From Paraescarpia echinospica (lineage: Eukaryota > Annelida > Polychaeta > Sabellida > Siboglinidae), in assembly GCA_020002185.1 (NCBI GenBank), contig CM034532.1, positions 33,746,708 through 33,810,707 on the forward strand: DNA of 64,000 nucleotides, written 5' to 3'. The translations under genes and the position numbers were made by a program. The notes below the pieces were generated by a model, which worked only from the letters and a program-made list of their open reading frames with translations, was not told the origin of the DNA and searched no databases. This document shows, piece after piece, positions 10,601-25,600 of this stretch. The first letter of the stretch is position 1. Every line of letters begins with the position of its first letter.

Positions 10601-13600
10601 GTATGTTTAGACTAAACTCGTACCAATTCTTGTAAAGAAATAATTAACTTGTTAATAATTAAATCAGTTGGGTAACTGGCAATAACAAGATACCGTACAG
10701 GTATCTGAAACAGGGGTGATTGGGGCCTGGTTCCGCACCGCAGTGCTGGAGATAACTGTTGAAGTAAGCGATCCGAAGGCACTAGAAATAGTGGTGTTCA
10801 TCTACTGCAAATGTGTCGTTGTACAGCTTTTATCAGTAAGAACGTGGTCCCTTATTGACACAAAACTACGCCCACCGTACTTCACTGTGACATTACAAAA
10901 CACACAAAATGCAATGCCTGGTTGATCCGTGTTTTTTTTAGAAAGTCCTCGATTGTCAGTTATTTTGTTGCCACTACCGACATCTATTTCGACAGTTTTC
11001 TGTAACCAGTCTGCTCGAAATTTGTTCCTGAGCATTTTGTCAATTTCTCGAAAGCAAACCTCGTCAATTTTCTCCCGAAATTTCATTATGTAGTTGGTTA
11101 TAGTACACACACAAGGCTGCCAATAAGCACAACATTCTGTGGTTCCTTGACTATATGCAGTGAGAACATTGCGTGTCCACCCGCATTGGGAACATCAGAA
11201 GGTAGTAAACGAAACAGAGAGACCAAAAATTGAATGAAAGCTAACTCTTCCGTAGTGATATTGCGAATAAAATATTTGTTATTAGTTTCAAACAGAACCA
11301 AATTAAAGAACTTTGATTATAAGTCTTTGTTTTGTTCACAACAAAGTTAAGCGTATCAACATGTTAGTTCTATATGCACCACTAACATGCCATTGTAGGT
11401 CTCCACAGTCAAAAAATGACCTGATTATTAACCTACAGCGAAGTCATCAGACGCCGATTTGGTGTTTCCCTGCGTGTTTCCCCCGAGTTCCCAAATGGAA
11501 ATGAGATATATTGATGTCATTAAATTTGAATTATCCAATAGCCTTTCACAATGCTAAGCACTTATGGGTTTAACACGGTTTACGCCCAACTTTTTAATTT
11601 TTACTCAGCTTTGCGACCCCCCCCCCTATATATAAGTCTACCAACAATTTCTCCTCGGATCTGGACAAATTACAGGAATGACTCAATTGGATGCCCCAAA
11701 TGCGGAAATCCGTGTTTCCACGGAACTCTCTCATTCCTGTTGACAAATTGTATGGTTAGATATTCCCTAGAGTTGTAAATTTATGATCAAAATACTGTAA
11801 TGATAATAACAGATGCCCTTAATTTATTGACCCATGGGTAGGAGTAAGCTAGTAGAAATAAAGGCTATAAAAAATCACCCTTGGATTCTCATTTACACAG
11901 GCGAATGATGAGTCCTACTTTGAAGTACTATAAGGTATGATAATGAGTAATATTCAGGATGAAAAGAATTATTTTTGTGTAACAACAGAGCGAGCACCTA
12001 GCGGTTAAGCTAGGTGGTTATACAACCTGTTGCCCCTCCTAGCCTGCACACCCCTTTGAATCGCCTCAACGCTTAATAAGCTGGCCTGAAACACCCATTC
12101 AGCCCATGTCAGTTACGCGGCATCCTATTGGCTAGCAGCGTACATGGGATACAATTTTGGGCAGGAGATGACGTGGTGTTCTTGTTCACTTCGATTCGCT
12201 TCGCCATCATGACAAGTTCAGTTTTCGATCAGCAATTTTGTTTCCCACCCACCCACCCGTTATATCTGTTGTACATGTACTGTGTGTTATTTGATTCCAT
12301 GTTAGCATATGGAATGCAGGATGACTTAATACTGATGTTACATGAATGTTTTATGGGGGGTTCTTACCCCCCACTTTTGCATATATCAAGCTGTAATTAC
12401 TCTAGCTAGTACTATAGAAAGGTACACAGTCTGCACACCGGGTATCTTTTTCCCTTGTGTTTTATATACTGTGAACATATGAAAGTCAGTATATAATTTA
12501 ATATAACAGCAATCAAGGTTTTTTTTGTAAAAGACTAGCAAAATTAAAAAATTATGATTATTATATATGCAGGCTGGATGAAATAAAGCAAAACAATAAG
12601 ATAACATTTTGTCACTCGGCTAAATTTTGCGTCTGACCATCTCATCCGGTACCGGGATTACGGGACTTGAAAAATGGCTGCTGTTTACATCAGTAAGTGG
12701 TGCCTCCTAGTGACCATGAGTGTGGAACCACATGATCAAAATACTCGGTTTGCAGACAGCATCACGTTCTATCATATTATCGTTCGACCATGTCGCAGGG
12801 GCGAATCGGTGATTATTTTAGCAAGCTAACAAACTCCAACAAAGGCACTGGAACACATGTCAGCACATACAAGGGAAAATCTAGTGCAAAGTTGAGGCCC
12901 AAATCGTCTAAGTCTAAGACTAAGGCGAATGACGCAACATCAGCAACCGACATTGTCATCGCCGCCGCCAGTCATTCTACATCGAAATCATCTGACATTG
13001 CCAGTCCTTCTAACTCGATACCGTCCGACATTGGGGTCATTGCTGGTCCTTCTGCATCGACATCGTTCGACACTGGAGTCATCGCCGGTCCTTCAACATC
13101 GACATCGTCCGACATTGCTAGTCCTTCGACATCGACCGACATTGGAGTAATTGCTGGTCTTTCTACACCCACATTGTCCAACACTGTGGCTGCCTGTCCA
13201 TCTACTGCTATCGTCTTGTCCAGCAGTGACTCTACCCATGAACGACATGAACAGATCCAAACTGCACCCATCTCATCTGATGACTTTGCACGTGTACTGT
13301 CGCGGCATCACCTTGTTGCCAATGATGGTCCTGATCATATGACCAGTCACTCTAACACCACCTGCGTGCCCCCAATCACCAGAAAACGAAAGTCAGAAGA
13401 AGACAATTCGAAACAGAGGTACGAGGGAGTGATGAGAAAGCAGAGGTTTTTGCATTCGTGGACAGAAGAGTTTCCGTGGTTGTACAAAGACGAACAGGCA
13501 GATGAGATGTTCTGCGGGTGGTGTTTAAGCAACGGAACTCCACACCCACTTGCTGACAAGAAGAGTCCTTTGGTCTTGGGTTCGGGCAGTGAAGGGAAGT

Positions 13601-16600
13601 ACAAAAAGGATGGGTTGATGACGCATGACTGAAGCCAGGCTCACAAACGACTAGAGGTAGCCCGTAAGACACAAACAGGCCCAATGGATACAGTTATCAC
13701 GAAGATAACCAATGCAAAGACCAATGTCATAAAGCACCATTACAACACAGCATAGCACGTTGCTAGATATAAATTGCCATTCCGTCATTATCAGCCTTTA
13801 TGTGAGCTGCAAGAGAAGAATGGTGTGTGCATGGGTGGCTGCTATGAAAATGACAAGGCATGCAAGATATTCATAGACAATATCAGTGAGACAGAGAGAG
13901 CCAGGGTCAGAGAGGAGGTGGGAAAGGCAAAGTGGGTATCTGTGATGGCTGATGGAAGCACTGACCACAGCATCACAGAACAAGAAAATGTTTACGTGAG
14001 ATACGTAAATGAAGATGGTATTCTGAAGACCGAACTTGCGGACATTGTCCCTGTGAAGTCAGCAGATGCCACTGGCGTATTCGATGCCATAAAGAAGGGC
14101 CTGGACAACATTGGTGTGACACTGGGGAAATGTGTGTGCACAAACATGGATGGGGCATCTGTCAATCAGGGCAAAAACAGTGGAGTGGCCAGGAAGATTG
14201 CTGAAGCCATTCCATACAATGTTGTTAACATCGGGTGTGTGGCACACAAGCTGGATTTGGCCATGCTTGATGCTATCAAGGTGTCGAGCAATGTCGTAGC
14301 TCTTGTAGAAGAGTGCGTTGATTTTGTGTACAGGTTCTACTATCGTTCCTCAAAAAGACGCCGAGACCTCAAGCAAATTGGCGACATCATTGAGGAAGAT
14401 GTTGCCTAGTTCAGTGCGCCGAAGGGCACTGACTGGATGGCCAGCAGACAACGCGCCTACTCAGCGCTCAGACAGAACTTGGCAGCAGTCTGTCTTAACA
14501 TGGAAGATGCTGCGACTGGCAAAGGAGAAGAAGCTACGAAGTGCAGGGGTTACCTCAGGAAACTGAGGAGTTTGAATTTCAAACAGGCCTTGCACTTCAT
14601 AACTGATGTGCTGAATGTCCTTGCGGATATCAGCTGTGCCTTCCAGAAGGATGACCTGCTTATCACCGACATAACTGTGAAGCTGGGAGCCGGATGCCTG
14701 AAATTAAAGGCACTTCAACAGTTGAATGGCAAGGTGTTTGCAGAGTGCACTGTCTCAGAGGAGACCTCACCTACTGAACTCCAAACGGCGGGCTTGTGCA
14801 ACTTTGTTGACAAGGTTGTTGCCTTCGTTGAGACAAGATTTCAATTTCTGTGTTTGATTACCACGACCATCCCACCACAAGTGAAGAGGATTTTGCTAGC
14901 TTTGTAATGCTGATATCGTTACGCAGATGACATAATTGGACAGTGGTCAGAACTGAAGATGTTGTTATCAAGAAAGCGAAAGCACTGCCCAATTAAAACG
15001 TACACCAGCCTGATGGCTGACACACCAGAGGGGTTGGCAAACATAATGTTGTTGGTGCGACTGATGTTCACCATGTCGCCATCAATAGCAGCATGTGAAC
15101 GTGGCTTCAGTGCTATGAATGCAATCAAGAACATTCGTAGAATGCAAATATCAGGTGGAACACTTTCCACCTTGATGCAAATATCAGGTGAAACACTTTC
15201 CACCTTGATGCGCATTAGTGCTATGTCACAAACCCTGAAGGAATTTGACCCAACCCCAGCCGTCAAGAAGTGGTTCAACAGCACAAAGAACTCTCGATTG
15301 TTGGCTCGGCAATGACCTGGACATGATTTGTTAATGAAGAATGAACTTTCAGTCACAACTAACATTCTACATAACCAGTGGATGGACATTTAATTAAAGA
15401 CGAACATCAAAGTAGAAAGCGTGTCGTCAGACATTTGCACTGTTCATATTTTCTTAATTAAACACTATCATTGCTAACAAGCGGATGAACATTTAATTAT
15501 GGAGGAGCATTGCTACACGTTGATGGACATTTAATTATGGACAAACATTGCTAACTAGTTTATGCACATTTAATCATGGACAAGCATTGCTAACAAGCTG
15601 ATGGACATTTCATTGTGGACAAACATTGCTAACAAGTTGATGCACATTTAATCATGGACAAGCATTGTTAACAAGTTGATGGACATTTAATTGTGGACAA
15701 ACCTTTCTAACTAGTTGATGCACATTTAATCATGGACAGGCATTGCTAACAAGTTGATGAACATTTAATTGTGGACAAACATTGCTGACAAGTTTATGCA
15801 CATTAATTTTAATCATGGACAAACATTGCTAACAAGTTCATGGACTTTTAATTGTGGACAAACATTTCTAACTAGTTGATGCACATTTAATCATGGACAA
15901 GCATTGCTAACAAGTTGATGGAATTTAATTGTGGATGAACGCTGTTAACAAGCAACAATGTACATGTATGTCAATGATAATTCCTTCTATAAATGTTACT
16001 TGAAGAGAGAATCGATTTGTCACCTTCTCGAATAAAAGCACTAACTAATTTTAGTCAAACAATAGGCCAACATGATAAAGCATATATATATATATATACA
16101 TATATAATTTATGTGTATGTATTATAATATATCTATATAATGACATTACTGGGTACATTTAAGGACTAGTAAAAAAATTTCAGGACTAGTTGTTTGTGAG
16201 TCAGCCAGTCTGACGGACTACCAGCTGGCTAAATGTATCGTGCACCCTGCATATGTACACAAAATTGTTGTACATAACATGTGTGGTACATCAATCGGTA
16301 ATCTGGATGTACCTGGCTGTGCATGTGTCTATTGTATATACTATATGTGCATAGTGGCAATCCCTGTGTTAATAAATTGGATTGCCTATTACCAACCTAC
16401 GAAATAGTTGGCGTAAATTCAAAACAGAGAAAGGGCTGCATAACACAGATACACCAAGGAATAGGGGGATACCGAGTGGAGTAGTACACAAAAAGTATAG
16501 CGCAAACAGTCATACCTCATAATGGTCCTTTGGTGAACTGCGCAGGGGTATATTATGGGGCATGTCCAAAGGCATCTTTGACTCACTGGTACAGTTGGAC

Positions 16601-19600
16601 CTACAACATACACACAAGCTACAGTTATGTTGGTCAGCTTAGTAGTGCTACAACTTATCGTTCTGCTCTTTCATGAGCTGGCATTAAATGCATGTTACAA
16701 ATGATACTGAAGACATGGACATGTGAAATCATTTTGTCTCTGTGTATATGTGTATGCATCTGTGTGGGCATGTGTGTACCTGGTATGTGCATGTATATAT
16801 GTGCATGCGTGCTATGTGCATGCTTACTTTAAATAATACTGTTACTGTTTACCTTTTGTCCAATTTGCACTTCTCTTTCTTTTTCTCTGCATCACTTAAA
16901 ACATTGAGCATATGTTTAGCCGGTGGCTGGGAATCATAAATCACACTCACAGTGGCTGGCTCATCAGGTACAGAACTTGGTATAACTACTTCTGAAACAT
17001 TGGCATAAAACACATCATTCAAAAACAATTCATAATTCTGCTTGTAAACAAAACAGTTACAACATGTACATTTCTTGATAACTGCATTCACCAACACCCA
17101 TTAAATATAATTCCCAAAATTTTACTAATTAAACAATTTCAAACAACAAAATGTTACTAATTCAGATGCTGTGAAGTTTTCTAAATATCAAGTTAGCTTA
17201 TTATATGATTCATCTGTTGATGAGTAAGCAATTATCTTAGACAAAATTTTAACAACCTGTTTCTTCAGTTTTTTTCTCATTGTCACACTGCGCTTGACAC
17301 TGCTCTCCTTCTGACTTGCTTGGAGAATACTTGGATAAGTCTGGTGGCGGTGTATGCCATATCCCAACAGATACTTTCCTTGAGTTGGTCTGAGACAACT
17401 GCCCTCCAGAATGAGCCGACTCATCTGACTTGGCTGAAGACACCAGCTGAATGGGCGTCTTCACCCGTTTCACCCCTCTTGTGCCCCTTCCTGTCGGTGT
17501 TCGCGGCAGCTTTGGTGATTCTGGTGGACAGCAATTATGGAATCTTCATACTGAATACAGTTTACATACAATGCAACTGCACCTAGTTTTTCTGATAACG
17601 TACACACGTGCATATCAAATCATATAATTATTTTAGTGCAACTACACATTATGCCAATTTTATATTTAAGCATTAGAAAAAACTTACAAAATTACAACTG
17701 CAGTGTAAAAGAATAACAGTTTTATCTTGTAATAAGATAATAACTATGCTAACTCTCATTCAAATGTGCCCCAGCAACATCATGGCAACTGGGTTTCACT
17801 GGCTTGTCTTGATGCACTAGTATGTTCATTAGCTGGCAAGGAACAGACACGTGTGGTTTCTTGGCAGGGGTCACAGCGGCAGTGGCAATCTTCTTTGGCA
17901 ACTCCCTCCTCTGACAATTCTACACAGAACATTCCACAAAGTATAGTTAACAGATTGAGGAGTGTAATCTCATTTTGTTTTATCCTGTTTTCACAGCCTA
18001 TTCCTGCATGCACACATATACACAAACCAGACAGATCTGCACACCAACTTAGTTATTGTAACTGTTGTTTGACATGACAACCATTCATTCCTACATACAA
18101 CAAATGTGTAATACGTGAATTGGATAATAATTAAAGTGCTAATATCGTAATGTTGCTTTAATGCCAAGCAACCACAGACTGCAACCACAAACAAAAGTTA
18201 ACTATTAACCCACTACATCTTAGAACAGCTGCCAACCGCTTCTCTATGCAATCCTTAGACAGACGCCACTGGCCATAGGCCTGACATACTTGTATTTTGT
18301 AATCTTAATGAGTACCCAATAAACGCAGTCATAATTTTATGTGATGATCAATATCTATTAGCTTCACTAGACTATGTTCTTCTCTGATGGTATTGACTAT
18401 TGGGTACTGCAGCTATTAATTTTGTATAAATACATTTTGCTTCGACATCAGTGTTTTCTTTGTTCTTCACCATTATCTTGTTTTCAAGTTTAGTTTTATA
18501 CTACCTTTGCTATGTACAAAAAGTAAACCTTACCTCAGCCAATGGTTCTCTGGCTGCAATTCTTAAGTAGTCTATTGACTGCGAGATCTTTAATGGAAAA
18601 CAGAAAACATCATCCTAAATAAAACTGGTGAGTTCGTGAAAATGTTCATCAAGTTGGAAGAATAATTATATAACAAAATTTTCTTATTACACAACTATGA
18701 AATCCAACTCACATCGACATTTTGACCATCTTCGGAAAGCTGCAAGGCACTTGAAACGTCGTTGTGAGTCGAATTTAATAATTGTGTACATAAGAGAACA
18801 TTTTTATTAAAAAACTGGTGACAATAGATGTTTCATTTTGTAGTTGCATGTACTAGCATGTTGTCTTATAATTGCTGAAGATAAACAAAATGTATTCAAA
18901 AGCGAGACCATATAAAATAGGGATTGCAATAAGTCAATGCACGATTACCTTTCTTGATGCTTTCAGTTGTACTTTGGTTGGGCAGAATGTGATGTCAAGA
19001 GCAGTCTTGATGTCACTTTTGTTGTCAAACTGAAGACTGACAGTACGGTCACTGAACTGTGGTCCAAAGCCAATCAAATCTCTTGCTCTGCCTCTCAGTT
19101 CAATCTTAGCTTCAGTTCTACTCCCATGATCTACAAGTCACATATTTACATTGCATTCTGCACTTATGCCAAAACATAGCATCTTGAAAATATTTGCAGA
19201 CCTGTGCATCCGACAGCTTTCAGTATCCTCAAAGTTATTTTCAGTATTCCTGACTAGCTTTCAGTAACACTTTTACCGTGAAAAATAAATACTTGCATAA
19301 TATTCACATGCAAATTTTTCATGCATCCCACAACAAAGACAACGCAACGAACGACGTAAGAAATACAGTAAGTTAACACCAACTGAGCTTCCAGCACGTC
19401 TTCCGACATCACGGCTAGCTGGTCCGTTCGGTTCTTGCAGACAGTAAAGAAAACTCTCTCACAATGCGAGCTGCTGTGATGGATGACAAGAATGCCCAGC
19501 ATCACCGATGCCAGGTGCTGCAGAGGTCTGCCACATCCTTGCGCACCAGGGGTCACTGCTGCTGATTACGTTAGTGCTAGCCAGCTGTAACCCCTGGCTG

Positions 19601-22600
19601 ATCGCTTTGCGAAACTCTGAATTTAAGCTCAGCCTATGAAATCGCTCACTAGATCAGTGGATCTCAGCAGGTCTGGTGGTCATAATAAAACTAATTTCAA
19701 CCAACCGTGGCTCGTGTTACATGCCATGTTTAGGAAGTAGAAGCAATTATTCGAATACACAATACCGCTCAGCTGCTCGTGCTATTGGGCGAACGGGTCA
19801 TTATAAATTGGGATTCCCAGAAGTCATTTATCCGTCTTCAAATTGGTGCGGGTATTTGCGCTGTTCTCACAGATGATGCAGTCGCGACTGGCGAAGTCAG
19901 TTACTAGTTTGACTCAGCTAACTTCCACACTTCGCATTGGGGATCAGCCAGGGCTAGTTTTGCAAGGCAAACAGCCCTGGCTTGCGAGGATGGTCTGCCA
20001 CCATGCAAGCCTTCACACAAGTCGTGATATTAGTAGCCTGATAGAGCGAGAACTGCTCTGTCACAGTGTCTATCGAAACACCGGGGAGTAGAGCACGACA
20101 CTTCATCAGGAAGAAAGTCAAGTCCGATAGTTTCGCCGTCAACTTCCCCCTGATGTCAGCCACCTCAGCGTGACGAAGAAGTTACTCAACGAGGGGTAGA
20201 TTTTCAATCATGTACGAGCAGACAGTAGTGAAATATTTCTTCGCATTGGCAAAGAACTGCTGCACCTTCTTGTCTCGCAGTGAGTTGTTGTGCGCGTCCA
20301 CGATGTAGGCACGGGCTGCCTCTCTGATGACAAGATCGTTGTCACTCTTAAGGTTGTAGGCAGTCTTGACCTGCACAGACTCTGGGGACCACCCCTGGAT
20401 CGCAGCCGGCTTCACGAACCACGTGAGCAGATTCCTCAAGACCTTGAGCAGTGACTACCACAGCACGTGGATCTTTGGCTCGTCCGACTGCAGGTTGATG
20501 AGAACGTCACCAAACACCTTCACGGTGTACTCGAGGAAGAGCACGTACAGCACGTTTGTCAATGATCTCAGAAATGACAGCACAGAGTTCACCTTATGCT
20601 CCACATATGGCTTGTCGGCTGCACTGTTGTTCTTCTTGGTTGGTCATTACCACCGCCATGGGCGGACAAAAAACTGTCATCACAAACTTTACAGTAGCCA
20701 TAGGAGTCGTCTTTTGCGGCAACAATGCATGGTCATTGCTTGGTGTATGTTGCTCTAAACTGCTGAAGTCGCGCATGTTTCTTCGACGGCTGTGTCAATG
20801 GCGCCGGATCGACTTTCCGCTTACTCGAATCACCATTCCTGTCCATCGTTATAGTCAAAATGGCAATCCGTTCCACGGGTTAAGATTTTCGTTGAATGCT
20901 CGTTACCAGGCCTAACGAGAATTGCACTTGGCCCGATAATACGGGTATTCAATGCATAGCATGCGCATCAGATCATATTTAGCTGTTAATGGACAAGTGG
21001 AAACTTATCTGAAAGGTGGCGCCACATTTTCCACGAGAAAAAAATACCGTATTTTGGGACCAGCGATTCCATAACAAAACTAACAAATCCGTATTTCCAT
21101 ATTCAGAGTTCGATTCCGTAACAAATACGGAAGAATATGGAGGTTGGTTTATGCCAATGTTACTTTTCATTGCATAAAGCTTAATCTTAAACGTTATATT
21201 GAGATTTTCTGTCTGTAAAAAAATGTTTTTGTAAAGGCACAGACAGTTCTGATATCATGTTACCAGGTCCATTTATGATCTATCTAAGCACCATGTCAAC
21301 TTCTTGCATCTTCTTTTTAATGCTCAAATCCATATTGCCATAACTCTTTTTACAAAATTGCCATCGCTGTTTAATGCCAGATATCCATCTACAGGCCTAC
21401 AACAATATGAAGTGTCACAAAGACTACTGTAAATACTATTCAACAGTGTGTTTTATGTGAAATGCATCAGAAACATCTCACCTTTGCAAGTGTAGCTGAG
21501 AAGATTATCATGCCACAGTGAGACTGTCTCCCACATCCCTTCTTCGCCATCCTACAAGTAGCAGCTAATGTATTGCAAACTATGCTCCTTTCATAACCAT
21601 GTTCTCTACCTGTTCTTACTACAGTCGCGCCTCGTTATAACGCGCCCCGTTATAACGCGGATTCGGTTATAACGCGGTCGGTCGTGGACCCCGAATTTCT
21701 GCCGCCAGGGGGGAAATGGGCGCTGTGACAAACTATATTAACAAAGTAATAACTGCCAATTATTTTGTGTGAAGTTATCCTCGTCTTTGTTCACGACATG
21801 TGTATATTTGAAAGACTAGTTTGCGGACAATAAATTTAAAGTTGACGTACAACTGCAACGAATCAAGTGTGACGCGCGTCACTACGTTGCCGTTCTTTAT
21901 TCTGCACTGCCAATGCTATCAAAGGTATAAGTTTCTTTGACTATAATTATGGTAAATTTTAACTTTAGGAACAGTAAATGCAGAGCGAAGTATTGTTTGT
22001 TTTGTGCCGACATCAAACGAATCGTTTCCAATCTGCTGGTCATGCTCATGGCTTCCTCGGATCGCGTGTTCGCCTGGTTTCGGCGCCGGGCGGCTTGTAA
22101 AGTGCAATTGAAATTCACAAATACGCTTAAGAATGGGTTAAATACGTTTTAATACAGCTTAGTAGGCTAGATAAGTAAGCTAACATTGCGTAACAAATAT
22201 TAGCTTTTCGCTGCGATGAACGCAAAGCTACTGCCTGTACTGGTGCGCCAAAATAGTAATTTGTCAACCGTATACGAATTGGTGAATCGTAATATTGTTC
22301 GGCATGGTAAACGTGCTTTCTAAATTGGTATTTTGATATTGATTGAAACACGAAGTTAAGCCAATTGTGAGCGTACTTATAGTTTTAAATCCTTAATCAA
22401 CTCAAACACAGCGTTTGTCAAATCATTTGCGTATTCGGCTGCTGAGTGCCAGGTCATTATTTTAGATCTTACGTCAGCGGTACCATATAATCGTTCAGTT
22501 GACCGTGGCTTGTTGGTTCATTGTTTATTTAAAAACGGTACACAATTCTTCAATTTTATTCAGTTCAACATTCAACAGTGTCCAACAGTGTGTGACATTT

Positions 22601-25600
22601 AAACAGAATACACATTGACGTTGGTTGGCAGTTTAATAAGCTTCATAAACTGCGTATAAACTGCGTGACGTGCACACTTTGGCTTCGATGGCGTTGTTCG
22701 TGCAGCAGCGGTGTCGGTCGTCGTCATAGCGCCCCTGACGGCAGATACAGGAACGCGTCACGTTTATAACGCGCCCCGTTTATAACGCGGATTTATTTCG
22801 TGGACCCCGACTACCGTGTTATAACGAGGCGCGACTGTATATGAAACTTGTGTGTGTGCCTGCAAGCTTGCATATGTGATCGCAATGTGTGTGTGTTTGT
22901 GTGTGTGTGTTTATGTGTGTTTTTGTGTGTGTTTGTGTGTGAACACGTACGCATGCATACCTGCATATATATTCAATTTAAATCTTTATCTCAAATACAA
23001 AAACAGTGATGCATATATCAGTCCATTTGTTCATATGCATACAACAGTTAATGTGATCATAATAAATACTAAAATAGTAAAAAACACATTATATAACAGG
23101 TGTGTGATTAAGATTATCAGTTCTTTGAATGTCCTATCAACTGTTGTAGACCTTAATATCCTCCAAATAATTACTATGAGATGCAGTAGTTAATGATTAG
23201 CTGGTTAACTAAAGTGTTTACTGTATCACACAATAAATGTTATTATCTGAATCCACAGTCTGCCTAAACTGTACCAACATTTGTTAATCTTTATGGATTA
23301 TTCCCATTTTATTAGGTTGGTGTACCTAGTGAATGTTTACCTGACTAAGTGGAGTTTCAGGGTTACAGAACAGAGATATCCTCTTGCTGCCGATATTGAA
23401 ATCCACCCAGAATTCACGATAGTTTGTGTCATCTGGTTTCACAAGCTGCAAAGGATATAAAATTTGGTATTTGAGGTGGAAGTTCTGCATTAAATGTACA
23501 CAATTTATGTTGTTGAATATGTGACATCTCAGCTAAAATCATGTCATATTTTGCCACATATAAACGTAATAATAAAATCATGTTAGAGATTATTAATTAA
23601 TAATGCAATTGGTATCATAATAAATAATGTTTATGTCACTGTGACTAACTGGTAATGGTGCAAAGGTGGAAATTTAGAACAGCTACAACTAGAACAAGAA
23701 CTGAAACCAGAACAAGATGTTAGGTGCAGATAACAGATATGTAATGTTTGGTTCACCTCGTAGTCGCCTAGACATGCCTTTTGACAGGGAACTGATATAA
23801 CCCTGAAACAAGATCATATTATCAAACAGTGTCAAAACTAAACAATCAATGTACCGACTGCATAATCAGATGATATTTTCTAATATAATTTTTTTTTATT
23901 TGTCATTACAACTTATCAAAGTAAACAAATCTATAAATACTTGCAATATCATGATTGATGAAGCTTACCTGGTTTTCTGAGAGTTCTTCTCATTCAAGAT
24001 ATTCAAAAATTTTCGGCAATCCTGTTGAGATGATCATAACAACATCAAGAAAATAATGTACAAATGGCAAAATAATTATAACAGTATTTTAAAAATAACT
24101 ATATGATCACAGTATCAGGTTGCATCAGTATATTTAGGCAGTCATGTTGAAATAATCATAATACAGACATGCAATACAGAACCAATGGTAAAAGTAGCTG
24201 TTAATATATTAAACATAATTTTATTATGCCATCCTAATGTCTGGTTGTGTCAGTGGCATTATTCTATACTGTAACTTTGTCATAGTTGCTACAGCTAACA
24301 ATAAATGTCATCACTTACAGTTTCAAAGTCAGAATCTCGAATCTGGAAGAATGCTTCTAAACAGTCTTTGTTGGTAAAGCAACCTCTTACAAATGCTTCT
24401 CTGTCTTCCTTGTTTGATAACCTGAACAGAGCTTCAATAATGCCCACTTGAAATTCATAGTCTGCAAGAAAATGTGAAGAGTATTCCAGACATAGCCATA
24501 AAATAATAATGGTGAATGAATCTACATAACATGGCCCTTAGCAAGTTTCCATTATAATATATTATATTAAATAATATATATGCCTACCTCCTATTGTAAA
24601 TATCAGGGAACACAATCTTTGTCTGAAACAAAAAAGGTAAAACTAAATAGTCATAAATTAAGCAGATTAATAATTATCAACATGATTAATTATCATTGGG
24701 TTTTTTTACTGTCACCTGTCCCTTAAAAAGACTGTCACCATGTCAATCAAGGATGCTTTATCACTGTTAAATCTACTCAAATATATGGGGAACAATGCCT
24801 CGCCACCGATACAATCTGTTGTTAGTGGCAGAATTATTTCCAATAATTAGATAATGCATCAGTTGTTAGCAAATTAATTGATTTGATAATCAATAATAAA
24901 ATGCAAGGAAGAATTATAAAATACATTAATTCTTTGTGTCCGGGTGATTTTTTCATCTTCTCTCTCGCATGTAGGGGACATCCTTCTAGAATTAAGTTTA
25001 TTGTCTTCAGTGTCTGAAATTGGAACAATGTACCTGCATAGATGTTGTACATCAAATTACAACAACATGGAAATACAAGAGCGTTTCAACTGCTGCGAAA
25101 CAGTGGAAGAATATTTGTTGATGAAGTTGTAATTAGCAACAATTACATGTAATATGAAAACCAACAACTATGAGTTATCAATCCATAATTATGCATGGCT
25201 AGAGTTAAAAATTCTTTCAGCTAAGAATAAGATGTATTTTAATGATGTTAAAGTATCATATAACAAAATTTACCTGTAGACTTTTACCCTTCTTAACAAG
25301 ATGGCTTCATTAATATAACTGACATCCTGGTTGGACAACTTCTTCATAAAATTAACTATTCTGTTATGCTGACAGGTATAATTAGTTGTAATGCATATAT
25401 AGTAAATGTATGCATAGAATATATAGTTATGTTGTTTGTCTTACATAGTGTTGCAACATTTGAATAAAGTTTTTATTCATTCATTCATTCATTCATTCAT
25501 TCATTCATTCATTCAATAATTTGATTCCATTTCAGCTTTACATACCTCCATTTTTGTAATGAACCGGACATACAGAGATGTCACAATCTGCATTAATGTA

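Noticed and set aside
12000..12120. Possible structured RNA (AGCGGTTAAGCTAGGTGGTTAT text)
   Set aside because: Could not find consistent tRNA-like boxes or stems.
21897..22351. Short frames inside the pogo-type MITE
   Set aside because: No DDE or DNA-binding motif; treated as non-coding.
24950..25041. Candidate extra SYCP2 exon (tgcag|G, frame YIVPISDTEDNKLNS)
   Set aside because: The acceptor and frame fit the preceding exon, but no donor gives a phase that joins the next exon; skipping it keeps phase and matches the human order better.
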